A model generated the notes under the pieces. The model searched no databases, was not told the origin of the DNA, and worked only from the letters and a program-made list of their open reading frames with translations. Shown here piece by piece: positions 8,502-16,425 of a stretch of 64,000 nucleotides of DNA (the first letter of the stretch is position 1; every line of letters starts with the position of its first letter). The DNA is taken from positions 124,001 through 188,000 of the forward strand of contig NZ_KQ948994.1 of assembly GCF_001514265.1 (NCBI RefSeq), written 5' to 3'. The stretch is from Streptomyces resistomycificus. Its GTDB lineage: Bacteria > Actinomycetota > Actinomycetes > Streptomycetales > Streptomycetaceae. The translations under genes and the position numbers were made by a program.

Positions 8502-9056
8502 TTCGAGGCCGCCGTCCGCTGTGCGGCCCACGCGAACCTCACCAGGCCCTCGTACCTGCCGGGTTGGAGCCGAGCCCACGTCATCGCCCACGTCGCCCGC
8601 AACGCCGACGCGCTCGGCAACCTGTTGACCTGGGCCCGCATGGGGGCGAGCGAGGTGCGGCTGCCGGCCGGCGACGGCAAGGAGGCGTTCGTCGACGCCG
8701 AGGACATCGCCGAGGTGGCGGTCGCGGCGCTCACCGAGGCAGGGCATGCCGGATGGCACTACGAGCTCAGCGGGCCCCGGCTGATGACCTTCGGCGACGC
8801 GGTGGCGGAGATAGCCCGGGCAACCGGCAGGGATGTCCGCTACGTGCCGCTCACTCCCGAGGCGTACGCGGACGAACAGCGGGCGCGGGGCGTACCCGAG
8901 GAATGGGTACGGACTTCCACCGGCCTGTACGAGTACGTCCGCTCCGGCGGCCTGGCCACCCTCAGCGACGGCGTTCAGCGAGCACTCGGCCGGACTCCCC
9001 GGGACTTCGTGGACTGTGCGAAGAGCGCCGCCTCGGCGGGTGCCTGGAACAGCTGA
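8502..9056 (+). pseudogene. Chimeric remnant: maleylpyruvate isomerase + NmrA-type
   Basis: One open frame joins two unrelated fragments. Residues encoded at 8502-8636 (PSYLPGWSRAHVIAHVARNA, DALGNLLTWAR) are the N-terminal helix bundle of mycothiol-dependent maleylpyruvate isomerase/DinB proteins, without their true start. From 8640 the sequence becomes the C-terminal half of an NmrA-like NAD(P)H-binding protein (VDAEDIAEVAVAALTEAG, WHYELSGPRLMTFGDAV). The join is in frame, but no ATG or GTG start lies at the front; a TTG at 8625 lies just before the junction. It directly abuts the CoA-transferase scrap on the other strand. It is probably untranslated debris, although expression of the second half from an internal start is possible. 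Confidence 0.75.
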
Positions 9057-9139
9057 CGTTCCGCGGCTGGTTTCCGGCAGAACCAGTACCGAGCGGGTCG
9101 TCACCCCGGTGAAGCAGGCGGAATCCCGGTGCAGGGGGC

Positions 9140-9183
9140 ACAGCCCCGTACGACCTGCCGTGAGCCCGGTCGTACGGGGCTGT
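9140..9183. terminator. Strong hairpin terminator
   Basis: ACAGCCCCGTACGAC (9140-9154) and its exact complement (9169-9183) form a 15-bp stem with a 14-nt loop. It lies between the rightward chimeric remnant and the leftward aldo/keto reductase, where it can end transcription from both sides. Confidence 0.8.
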
Positions 9184-9229
9184 GGGGTGTGCCCGGCGCA
9201 CACCCCAAGGCCCGCTGCGCCACGGCGGT

Positions 9230-10231
9230 TCAGGGACGCTGCGCCGGCACGCCCTGATGTACGAGATGCGGATCCGTCACCGCCACCGGCGCCACGAGCT
9301 CGTCGACGCGTGCCATCAGGTCGGCGTCCAGCGTCACACCGGCCGCCTTGGCGTTCTCCGCCACCTGCTCCGGACGGGAGGCGCCGACGATCGCGGCGGA
9401 CACGTTGCCGTTCTGCAGCACCCACGCGACCGCCAGCTGAGCCAGGGTCAGGCCGGCCTCGTCGGCCAGCGGCTTCAGCCGCTGCACCGCCTCGAGCACC
9501 TCGTCGCGCAGGAAGCGGCTGATCATCGCCGAGCCGTTGTCGTCCGTCGCCCGCGACCCGGCCGGCGGCTGCCGCCCGGGAAGGTACTTGCCGGTCAGCA
9601 CACCCTGGGCGATCGGCGACCACACGATCTGCCCGATGCCCAGCTCCTCGCAGGTCGGCACGACCTCGTCCTCGATGACCCGCCACAGCATCGAGTACTG
9701 GGGCTGACTCGACACCAGCGGGATCCGCAGCTCCCGTGCCAGCGCGTGCGCCCGCCGGATCTGGTCGGCCGTCCACTCGGAGACACCGATGTACAGGGCC
9801 TTGCCGGAGTGGACCACGTCGGCGAACGCCTCCATGGTCTCCTCCAGCGGCGTGAACCGGTCGAACCGGTGCGCCTGGTAGAGATCGACGTAAGAAGTCT
9901 CCAGCCTGCGCAGGGAGTTGTCGATCGACTCCATGATGTGCTTGCGCGACAGCCCGCGGTCGTTCTTCCCGGGGCCGGTGGGCCAGTACACCTTGGTGAA
10001 GATCTCGATGCCCTCGCGACGCTCACCCTTCAGCGCCCGCCCGAGCACCGACTCGGCGCGTGTCTCCGCATAGACGTCAGCGGTGTCGAACGTCGTGATG
10101 CCCGCGTCGAGAGCGGCTCGCACGCATGCGGCGGCGGCCTCCTCCTCGACCTGTGAGCCGTGGGTCAGCCAGTTGCCGTAGGCGATCTCACTGATGATCA
10201 TGCCGCTGTTGCCGAGGTGCCGGTATTCCAT
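9230..10231 (-). CDS. Aldo/keto reductase
   Basis: A 333-residue NADPH-dependent oxidoreductase of the aldo/keto reductase family. The catalytic tetrad is complete: Asp49 and Tyr54 (FDTADVYAE), Lys80 (IFTKVYWP) and His121 (YQAHRFD). The C-terminal cofactor-binding segment IVGASRPEQVAENAKAAGV is typical of the potassium-channel-beta-like/YghZ branch. It is cytoplasmic, with no signal. It is a single leftward gene ending close to the 9140-9183 hairpin. The substrate is unknown. Confidence 0.92.
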   Translation of the reverse strand: MEYRHLGNSGMIISEIAYGNWLTHGSQVEEEAAAACVRAALDAGITTFDTADVYAETRAESVLGRALKGERREGIEIFTKVYWPTGPGKNDRGLSRKHIMESIDNSLRRLETSYVDLYQAHRFDRFTPLEETMEAFADVVHSGKALYIGVSEWTADQIRRAHALARELRIPLVSSQPQYSMLWRVIEDEVVPTCEELGIGQIVWSPIAQGVLTGKYLPGRQPPAGSRATDDNGSAMISRFLRDEVLEAVQRLKPLADEAGLTLAQLAVAWVLQNGNVSAAIVGASRPEQVAENAKAAGVTLDADLMARVDELVAPVAVTDPHLVHQGVPAQRP

Positions 10232-10364
10232 CGTCCAACCCTTCGTCGCGTACGTGTGCTCATGATCCCCCGAGCCGGTCGCTGAGGCGACGGGCCCAGG
10301 GGCGGATCATCCATGAAGATCGTGTGACCGGACTGTCGCCCGCCCACTCACCTCGGGTTACGGG

Positions 10365-10715
10365 CTACAGCCCAGGCTTGTTCGCGAACTGCAGGGAGAT
10401 GCTGCGAAGGATGTCCGCGGCGGAGGTGTCGGTGCGTCCTTCGTCGTGGGCCTCGGCCAGTTGCACGAAGGCGAACGAGAAGCAGTTGGCGATGCCCACG
10501 ATGGCGGGCCCCAGCTCCTCGGCGACGATGTCTGCCGCCGCACGGCCGTCGGCGCTCGCAGGCAGCCGGATGTGCGGGAGTGTCTCGGCGAGAAGGGTGG
10601 AGATGGTTCCGGTCAGAGCGGTCTGGCTGTTGGGGTTCTCGCGGGCCTGTCGCCGTAGCTCGAGTGCTTCGGTGAGGATGCCGACGACCTTCTGCATGGT
10701 CTCTCGCTGCTCCAT
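10365..10715 (-). CDS. Hypothetical protein, 116 aa
   Basis: A small soluble, mostly helical protein starting MEQRETMQKVVGILTEALEL and ending LRSISLQFANKPGL. It has no signal peptide, membrane helix or catalytic motif that I recognise. The codon third positions are G/C-rich, as in its neighbours, which supports real coding. It reads leftwards towards the aldo/keto reductase but is separated from it by 133 bp. A perfect inverted repeat lies 26 bp upstream of its start. Function unknown. Confidence 0.65.
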   Translation of the reverse strand: MEQRETMQKVVGILTEALELRRQARENPNSQTALTGTISTLLAETLPHIRLPASADGRAAADIVAEELGPAIVGIANCFSFAFVQLAEAHDEGRTDTSAADILRSISLQFANKPGL

Positions 10716-10740
10716 GAGCGCAGCCTAGGTTCTGTCTCCT

Positions 10741-10772
10741 CGGTTGATCGGACAGGCCCATCCGATCAACCG
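10741..10772. promoter_or_regulatory. 12-bp perfect inverted repeat upstream of 10365-10715
   Basis: CGGTTGATCGGA, an 8-nt spacer, then TCCGATCAACCG. It lies 26 bp upstream of the leftward small gene, so it is placed like an operator; its stability would also allow it to act as a terminator for transcripts entering from the right. Confidence 0.5.
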
Positions 10773-11139
10773 ACCAATCCATCAAAGAGACACGCTCTGG
10801 TCGAGGATGCCGAGGGCCCGTGTCCGGTCGGCAGTGGACGCGGGCCGGCATCCAGCGTGAACGGAACCCGCCGACCACAATGAAAAGGATCCCAGCGACC
10901 CCTTTCGCCGCACCGCTCGTACAGAAGTAGCGGGTTCAGCGTCGAGGTCTGCGGCGATCGCTGGAGCGGTGTGACGCGTCGAACCGGAGTCGATCAGCTC
11001 CGGATGGTGCCGCGGTGATCAGCAGCCCCGCCACCAGGGCGAGGAGGAGGAGCACCAGGCGCGGTTCCCGGTGGTCGCGGTCCTGAGGACGGGGGTGCGC
11101 TCACCAGGATCGAACGAAGGCGGGTCCACGAACAGTCGC
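10773..11139. other. Intergenic region, no supported gene
   Basis: 367 bp downstream of gudD. A leftward frame at about 10970-11085 has a hydrophobic run (LVLLLLALVAGLLITAAPS) and ends in an Arg-rich tail, but it has no upstream start with a ribosome site, so it is not called as a gene. Nothing else is recognised. Confidence 0.4.
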
Positions 11140-12474
11140 CTACCGAACCAGGCAGGGGCGCCTACTGTCGAACTTCCAGTCAGGAATGAGGTATTGCATC
11201 GTGACTGCGTCGTCGCGGGCCCCCAACGTCTTTTCCTGGTAGAGGTCGTGGGCTGCGAGGAGCCGGTCCATGTCGAGGTGGACTCCCAGCCCCGGCGCGT
11301 CCGGGACGGCGATCTCGCCACCGGTGATGAGCGGTGGGGTGGTGGTGAGGCGTTCCAGCCCTTCCTGCCAGATCCAGTGGGTGTCCAGGGCGTTGTACTC
11401 GCCGGGGGCCGCGGCGCCGCAGTGGGTCACCATGGCCAGGGAGATGTCGAAGTGGTTGTTGGAGTGACAGCCCCAGGTCAGTCCCATCGCGTTGCACAGC
11501 TGCGCCACCCGGACAGAGCCCTGCATGGTCCAGAAGTGTGGGTCGGCCAGCGGGATGGAGACCGACTGGAGGGCCAGGGCGTGGGTCATCTGGCGCCAGT
11601 CGGTGGCGATCATGTTGGTTGCGGTGGGAAGGCCGGTGGCGCGGCGGAACTCGGCGAGGATCTCCCGTCCGGAGTAGCCGTCCTCGGCTCCGCAGGGGTC
11701 CTCGGCGTAGGCGAGCGTGCCGACCAGCGGACGGCACAGTTCGACCGCCTCACTCAGTGACCACGCGCCGTTCGGGTCGAGGGTGATGCGGGCCTCGGGG
11801 AAGCGGTCCTTGAGGGCCCGTACGGCCGCGATCTCCTCGGCGCCGTTGAGGACGCCCCCCTTGAGCTTGAAGTCCCGGAATCCGTAGTGGCCGTAGGCCG
11901 CCTCGGCCTGACGGACGATCGCCTCGGGCGTCAGGGCCTCCTCGTGCCGGACCCGGTACCACTCAACGGGGGAGTCGGGTTCCCGGACGTACTCCAGGTC
12001 GGTCCGGTCTGGGTTACCCACGTAGAAGAGGTAGCCCAGCACCCGTACGGAATCCCGCTGTTGCCCGTCGCCCAGGAGCGCCGCGACGGGCACGTCGAGG
12101 TGCTGCCCGAGCAGGTCGAGCAGGGCGGACTCGATGGCGGTGACCGTGTGGACGGTGGTGCGCAGGTCGAAGGTCTGGGCGCCCCGTCCGCCGGTGTCGC
12201 GGTCGGCGAACCGGTCGCTGATTTCGCGCAGGACGCGCTTGTAGTCGCCCACCTTCGCCCCGACGACCAGCGGTTCGGCGTCGCGCAGCGTCTGCGTGAT
12301 CTTCTCCCCACCGGGTACTTCGCCCAGTCCGGTGCGTCCCTCGGAGTCGGTGAGAACGACGATGTTGCGGGTGAAGTAGGGGCCGTGGGCGCCGGAGAGG
12401 TTCAGCGCCATGCTGTCCCGGCCTGCGACCGGGTAGACGGAGAGCGCCGTGACGGTCGGCTGTCCGATACTCAT
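11140..12474 (-). CDS. gudD: Glucarate dehydratase
   Basis: A 444-residue enolase-superfamily enzyme that dehydrates D-glucarate (or L-idarate) to 5-keto-4-deoxy-D-glucarate. The active-site base pair Lys203-x-Lys205 (FKLKGG), the metal-site region TLDPNGAWSL, ATNMIATDW and His341 in CHSNNHFDIS are all present, as in the E. coli enzyme. ATG 12474 is chosen because MSIGQPTVTALSVYPVAGRD is the family N-terminus; the open frame runs far further upstream, across gntP, only because of GC bias. It is the last gene of a leftward operon with the transporter and kdgD. Confidence 0.95.
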   Translation of the reverse strand: MSIGQPTVTALSVYPVAGRDSMALNLSGAHGPYFTRNIVVLTDSEGRTGLGEVPGGEKITQTLRDAEPLVVGAKVGDYKRVLREISDRFADRDTGGRGAQTFDLRTTVHTVTAIESALLDLLGQHLDVPVAALLGDGQQRDSVRVLGYLFYVGNPDRTDLEYVREPDSPVEWYRVRHEEALTPEAIVRQAEAAYGHYGFRDFKLKGGVLNGAEEIAAVRALKDRFPEARITLDPNGAWSLSEAVELCRPLVGTLAYAEDPCGAEDGYSGREILAEFRRATGLPTATNMIATDWRQMTHALALQSVSIPLADPHFWTMQGSVRVAQLCNAMGLTWGCHSNNHFDISLAMVTHCGAAAPGEYNALDTHWIWQEGLERLTTTPPLITGGEIAVPDAPGLGVHLDMDRLLAAHDLYQEKTLGARDDAVTMQYLIPDWKFDSRRPCLVR

Positions 12475-12539
12475 CGGGTGTCCTTCTGCGGGTGAGACGG
12501 TGCGGGTGATCGGAGGTTTCCGGTTCAGGGGGTTCCGGT

Positions 12540-13877
12540 TCAGAGGTTGAGGATGTCGAGGGCCCACTCGGCCGCCAGGACGCCGCCCAGGCCGAGCACG
12601 GCGAGTACCGTCGTGTAGGTGGTGCGGACCTTGATCGCCTCGACGACGGAGAGGTTGAAGTACTCCTTGAACAGCCAGAATCCAGGGTCGTTGACGTGGG
12701 AGCACGCGATCGAACCGCAGGCGACGGCGAGCACCATGATCTCCGGGTGGACCCCGCTGCCCGCCAGGAGCGGCAGCACCACGCCGGAGGCCGTGACGAC
12801 GGCGACCGTCGCCGAGCCGAGCGCGATGCGGAGGATGACGGCGACGAGCCAGGCAAGGACGATCGGCGAGATGGACCAGCCGTCCGTGGCGTCCTTGATG
12901 TAGTCGGAGATCCCGCCTTCGACGAGGACGTTCTTGAAGGCCCCGCCGGCGCCGATCACCAGAAGGATCATTGCCATCGCCTTGGCCGCTGAGGTGCAGG
13001 AGGCGCCGACGTCGTCCAGGCTTCGGCCGATCCGTGGTCCGAACGCCCACGCCGCCAGACAAAGGGTCAGCAGCAACGCGATCGGGGCCGAGCCGATGAA
13101 GGCGACGGCGTGCAGGAGCGGGCTCTCGGTGGAGGTGGCCATGTCGGTCACGGCGGCGGCTACGATCAGCACCACGGGGAAGAGCGCCACGAACAGCGAC
13201 CAACCCAGCCCGGGCATCTCCTCGTCGGTGACCTCGCGCTCGCTGACCAGTCCCTTGGGGATGGAAGGGTTCATCGCCTTGATGAATGGAAGACGAGGCC
13301 AGGTCAGGGCGATGAGCGCACCGGCGGGAACGGCTATGAACAGGCCGTAGAACAACGTGAGCCCGACGGAGGCGTGGAAGGTCGCGGCGACCGCGGTGGG
13401 GCCGGGGTGCGGCGGCAGGAAGCTGTGCATGGTCGACAGGGCGATGGACATCGGCAGGCCGACCCACAGCAGCTTCGTTCCGGTGACCCTGACCAGGGTG
13501 AAGGCTATGGGCACCACGATGACGAACGCGACCTCGTAGAACATGGTGACGCCGATCAGCATGGACGTGACCACCATGGCCACCTGAACCCCACGGGGGC
13601 CGAAAGCGTCCAGGAGCTTGCCGGCTATACGCTGAGCGGCGCCCGCGTCCCCCATGATGCGGCCGACCATGGCACCGAGTCCGATGGTGAGCATGGTGTC
13701 GCCGATCTGGTCCCCGATGCCTCCGGAGAGGACGTCCGGGATGGTCGCCACCGGGATTCCCTGGACCAGTGCGACGCCGACAGCCACGAGCAGGAGGGCC
13801 GCGAAGCCGTTGACCTTCAGCTTGGTCATGAGGAGCAGCAGAATCAGAACACTGATCCCGACTACGAGTATGGGCAT
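12540..13877 (-). CDS. GntP-family gluconate/glucarate symporter
   Basis: A 445-residue inner-membrane permease with about 12-14 hydrophobic segments throughout. Family signatures include GAMVGRIMGDAGAAQRIA, the re-entrant-loop region FLPPHPGPTAVAA and the C-terminal CSHVNDPGFWLFKEYF. GntP proteins carry out proton symport of gluconate and related sugar acids. Its place between kdgD and gudD makes D-glucarate or D-galactarate the likely substrate; that is inference. Only 65 bp separate it from gudD. Its ribosome site lies inside a hairpin (13879-13898). Confidence 0.92.
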   Translation of the reverse strand: MPILVVGISVLILLLLMTKLKVNGFAALLLVAVGVALVQGIPVATIPDVLSGGIGDQIGDTMLTIGLGAMVGRIMGDAGAAQRIAGKLLDAFGPRGVQVAMVVTSMLIGVTMFYEVAFVIVVPIAFTLVRVTGTKLLWVGLPMSIALSTMHSFLPPHPGPTAVAATFHASVGLTLFYGLFIAVPAGALIALTWPRLPFIKAMNPSIPKGLVSEREVTDEEMPGLGWSLFVALFPVVLIVAAAVTDMATSTESPLLHAVAFIGSAPIALLLTLCLAAWAFGPRIGRSLDDVGASCTSAAKAMAMILLVIGAGGAFKNVLVEGGISDYIKDATDGWSISPIVLAWLVAVILRIALGSATVAVVTASGVVLPLLAGSGVHPEIMVLAVACGSIACSHVNDPGFWLFKEYFNLSVVEAIKVRTTYTTVLAVLGLGGVLAAEWALDILNL

Positions 13878-13878
13878 G

Positions 13879-13898
13879 ACAGTTCCCCTTTGAACTGT
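13879..13898 (-). promoter_or_regulatory. Hairpin enclosing the gntP ribosome site
   Basis: ACAGTTC and GAACTGT form a perfect 7-bp stem immediately before the transporter ATG (13877). On the coding strand the loop and the stem edge hold the AAGGGGA ribosome-binding sequence, so folding would limit initiation. It might also be a protein-binding dyad. Confidence 0.4.
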
Positions 13899-14037
13899 TG
13901 GCTGGCAGTCGGACGCTCCGTCGGCTCTGGGCGGCCCGATCGGCGTACGGCGAGAACGGCCGCAGGTCTCGGAAGGCAGAGGGCGCCGGCGTGTGGCAGA
14001 GCCGGGAGCGGCCGGGCACGAGAGGTGACCGGGTTCG

Positions 14038-14997
14038 TCAAGCGGTTCGTCGTACGGCGCCGACCAGGCTCAGGCCGTGGTCCAGCACCTTCTCCAGATC
14101 GGCAAGGTCGACCGGGCCAGGGTCGGTGAGCGGGGCGCGCACCGGGCCGACCGGGAGGCCGCGCAGCCGGGCGGCGGCCTTGACCAGGGAGACGGCGTAA
14201 CCCGGCACCCGGTCGCGCAGTTCGACCAGCGGGACGTAGAACTCGCGCAGGAGTTTGGTCACGCCCGCGTCGTCGCCTTCCCGCAGAGCGGCGAAGAAGG
14301 CGTTCGCGATCTCGGGTGCGAAGGCGTGGACGGCCGACGAGTAGGCGGGCACGCCGACGGTGGCGTAGGCACGGGCCTGGATCTCGGCGGTAGAGGCGCC
14401 GTTGAAGAAGAGGAAGCCGTCGGGCGCGGCTAGTGTGAGGCGCTGGAGCCGGTCGAGGTCGCAGTGTCCGTCCTTCAGGCCGATGACGGTGGGGATGTGT
14501 GCGATCCGGCGCAGGCTGTCGGCGGTGAAGGCGACCTGACCGCGCTGGTACGCGATGAGTGGCAGCCGGGTGCCGTCGGCGATGTGGCGCAGCTGCTCCA
14601 CCAGGCCGTCCTGTGGGGCACCGACAAGGTAGTGGGGCAGTACCAGCGCGGCGTCCGCACCGGCTTCCTCCGCGATGCGGGCGAAGCGCAGCGCCTGTGC
14701 CCAGCCGTAGCCGATGCCCGCGACCACTGGCAGCCGTCCGTCGGCGATCTCGACCGTGGTCCGTACGACGGCCCGGTACTCGTCCTCGTCCAGCGAGAAG
14801 AACTCCCCGGTCCCGCAGGCCGGGAACACCGCGCCGGGTGCGCTGTCCAACCGGTCGGCCAGGTATGCCCGGTAGGCGTCCAGGTCGAGGCGGCCGTCGT
14901 CCCGGAAGCTCGTGAGGGGGAAGGACAGTACCCCGCTCGCCATTCCCTCGCGGAGCCGCTGGACGACCCCTGCGGTCTCGATGCTGATTGCTGTCAT
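14038..14997 (-). CDS. kdgD: 5-dehydro-4-deoxyglucarate dehydratase
   Basis: A 319-residue TIM-barrel enzyme of the DapA/NAL family that converts 5-keto-4-deoxyglucarate to 2,5-dioxopentanoate with loss of CO2. The Schiff-base Lys175 (VIGLKDGHCD) and the Tyr150 of the catalytic relay (LPLIAYQRGQ) are visible. The signature FPACGTGEFFSLDEDEY distinguishes this branch from dihydrodipicolinate synthase. It is the first gene of the leftward glucarate operon, and its promoter region is shared with the divergent IclR gene. Confidence 0.94.
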   Translation of the reverse strand: MTAISIETAGVVQRLREGMASGVLSFPLTSFRDDGRLDLDAYRAYLADRLDSAPGAVFPACGTGEFFSLDEDEYRAVVRTTVEIADGRLPVVAGIGYGWAQALRFARIAEEAGADAALVLPHYLVGAPQDGLVEQLRHIADGTRLPLIAYQRGQVAFTADSLRRIAHIPTVIGLKDGHCDLDRLQRLTLAAPDGFLFFNGASTAEIQARAYATVGVPAYSSAVHAFAPEIANAFFAALREGDDAGVTKLLREFYVPLVELRDRVPGYAVSLVKAAARLRGLPVGPVRAPLTDPGPVDLADLEKVLDHGLSLVGAVRRTA

Positions 14998-15010
14998 GCC
15001 TGCCTGTCCC

Positions 15011-15041
15011 TGTATGCAGATGCTGTCTATGTATGCAGATG
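15011..15041. promoter_or_regulatory. Direct repeats, probable IclR operator
   Basis: TGTATGCAGATG occurs twice, at 15011-15022 and 15030-15041, 19 bp apart start to start. It lies 14 bp before the kdgD start and about 73 bp before the IclR start, where one regulator could control both directions. Confidence 0.55.
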
Positions 15042-15113
15042 GAGGCTAGAACCATGAACCCGATGGGTCAATGGGTGCGCGGACACGAATAGACGCGGAT
15101 TTACGATGAGCGC

Positions 15114-15902
15114 ATGTCAGAGACGAGAGGCGTTCGCGGGGTGAAGTCAGCGGCCCGGACCGTCGTGCTGCTGGAACTCCTCGCCGAGCGGGGTGAGCAG
15201 CCCTCGCGCCTGGATCAGCTCGCGCAGGAGCTTGGTGTGCCGCGCAGCAGCATGTACCAGCTGCTCCAGACCCTCGTCGAATACGGCTGGGTCCGCACCG
15301 ATGCCACCGGCTCCCTCTACGGCATCGGCATCCGCGCGCTGCTCACCGGCACCAGTTACCTCGACGGCGACCGGCGCATCCGCCTGGTCCGCCCGTACCT
15401 CGACGAGGCGTCGGACGCGCTCGGCGAGACGATCCACATGGCACGACTCGACGGCACGGACGTCGTCTACCTCGCCACCCGCGAGTCCCACGAGTACCTG
15501 CGCACCATCAGCCGGGTCGGCCGTCGCGTCCCGGCCCATGCGGGCGCGCTGGGCAAGGCGTTGCTCGCCGAGCGTGCCGACGACGAACTGCCCTTCGCGG
15601 ACGGGCTGTTGACCACCCTCACGAAGAACACGCACACCGACCGTGCCGCACTGCTCGCCGACCTCTCCCAGGTGCGCGAGCGCGGCTACTCCATCGACCG
15701 CGAGGAGACGGTGCCCGGTATCGCCGGCTTCGGCTTTGCCCTGCGGTACGACACACCGGCCACCGACGCCATCAGTTGCTCGGTGCCGGTGGCCCGGTTG
15801 ACCAGGGAACATGAGGCCCGCATCATCTCCGTGATGCAGGAGGTACGAGTGAAGATCGAAACCCGCCTGCCACCCGTCTCCGGTGTACCCGACTGGCGCT
15901 GA
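15114..15902 (+). CDS. IclR-family transcriptional regulator
   Basis: 262 residues. A winged helix-turn-helix (about 12-75; LDQLAQELGVPRSSMYQLLQ) is followed by the IclR effector-binding domain (about 85-250; GETIHMARLDGTDVVYLATR and RVPAHAGALGKALLAE). It is divergent from the glucarate operon, with paired repeats between the two, so it probably controls kdgD-gntP-gudD and itself in response to a sugar acid. ATG 15114 fits the domain start. Regulator identity is firm; the target and ligand are inferred from position. Confidence 0.92.
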   Translation: MSETRGVRGVKSAARTVVLLELLAERGEQPSRLDQLAQELGVPRSSMYQLLQTLVEYGWVRTDATGSLYGIGIRALLTGTSYLDGDRRIRLVRPYLDEASDALGETIHMARLDGTDVVYLATRESHEYLRTISRVGRRVPAHAGALGKALLAERADDELPFADGLLTTLTKNTHTDRAALLADLSQVRERGYSIDREETVPGIAGFGFALRYDTPATDAISCSVPVARLTREHEARIISVMQEVRVKIETRLPPVSGVPDWR

Positions 15903-16169
15903 GGCCGCGAGCATAGGCCCGGCTCTTCGTCGTTGACCACCGGCTTTCCACCGCCCGCACACTCACCCGCAGTTCCTTCGTCGCCGACAGGGCCGGTCGG
16001 GCCACGGGCAGGAAGTCGAGCAGCGGTCGGCGCCCCGGGCGTCGGCGGTGCCGATCCGGGTCGTCAGGGCGCGCCCGGTGGCCAGGCAGAGTTCCCGTCA
16101 CGGTCGGTCAGGGCGAGACCGCCCACGACCGCGCCGGCCAGGGCGCAGGCCGGCGCGGGCAGCAGGACC

Positions 16170-16345
16170 GCCTGGCGTGGGAACGGGTTGCGGCGGGGTG
16201 TGCCAGCATGCTGGTGGGCCCGCACGACCGTGGAGTCCACCGACACCGTCCAGTCGAGGTCGTCGTCGGCGTCCGCCGCCGCAAGAACCGCGGCCAGGAG
16301 AGGTCGCGGTGCTCCAGGAGGGCCGCGACGGTGGGCAACCGGGAG
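16170..16345 (-). pseudogene. IS5-family transposase remnant
   Basis: Only the central DDE region survives. The leftward reading LLAAVLAAADADDDLDWTV runs into SVDSTVVRAHQHAGTPRRN, the first-aspartate motif of IS5-group transposases. The frame has no start, the remaining domains are missing and no terminal repeats were found. The rest of the 523-bp gap between the IclR gene and the beta-propeller gene (15903-16425) shows no other recognisable gene. Confidence 0.7.
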
Positions 16346-16425
16346 GCGTCCGGCAAGCGCCGTGCGCTCTCGGACGGGGCGGCGAACGGTCGGGCAGGCC
16401 TCAGCTGGGGACGGAACAAGGGTTC

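Noticed and set aside
10970..11085. Small single-helix membrane protein on the minus strand
   Set aside because: A hydrophobic run is present, but the only start codons lack ribosome sites and a stop lies just upstream.
11140..14019. Very long leftward open frame covering gudD and the antisense-like space of gntP
   Set aside because: Only the part from 12474 encodes a recognisable protein; the rest is Arg/Pro/Gly-rich shadow of the gntP gene in another frame, caused by the lack of stops in GC-rich DNA.
16000..16345. Complete insertion sequence
   Set aside because: Only the middle of an IS5-type transposase remains; no terminal inverted repeats or target duplication could be found.
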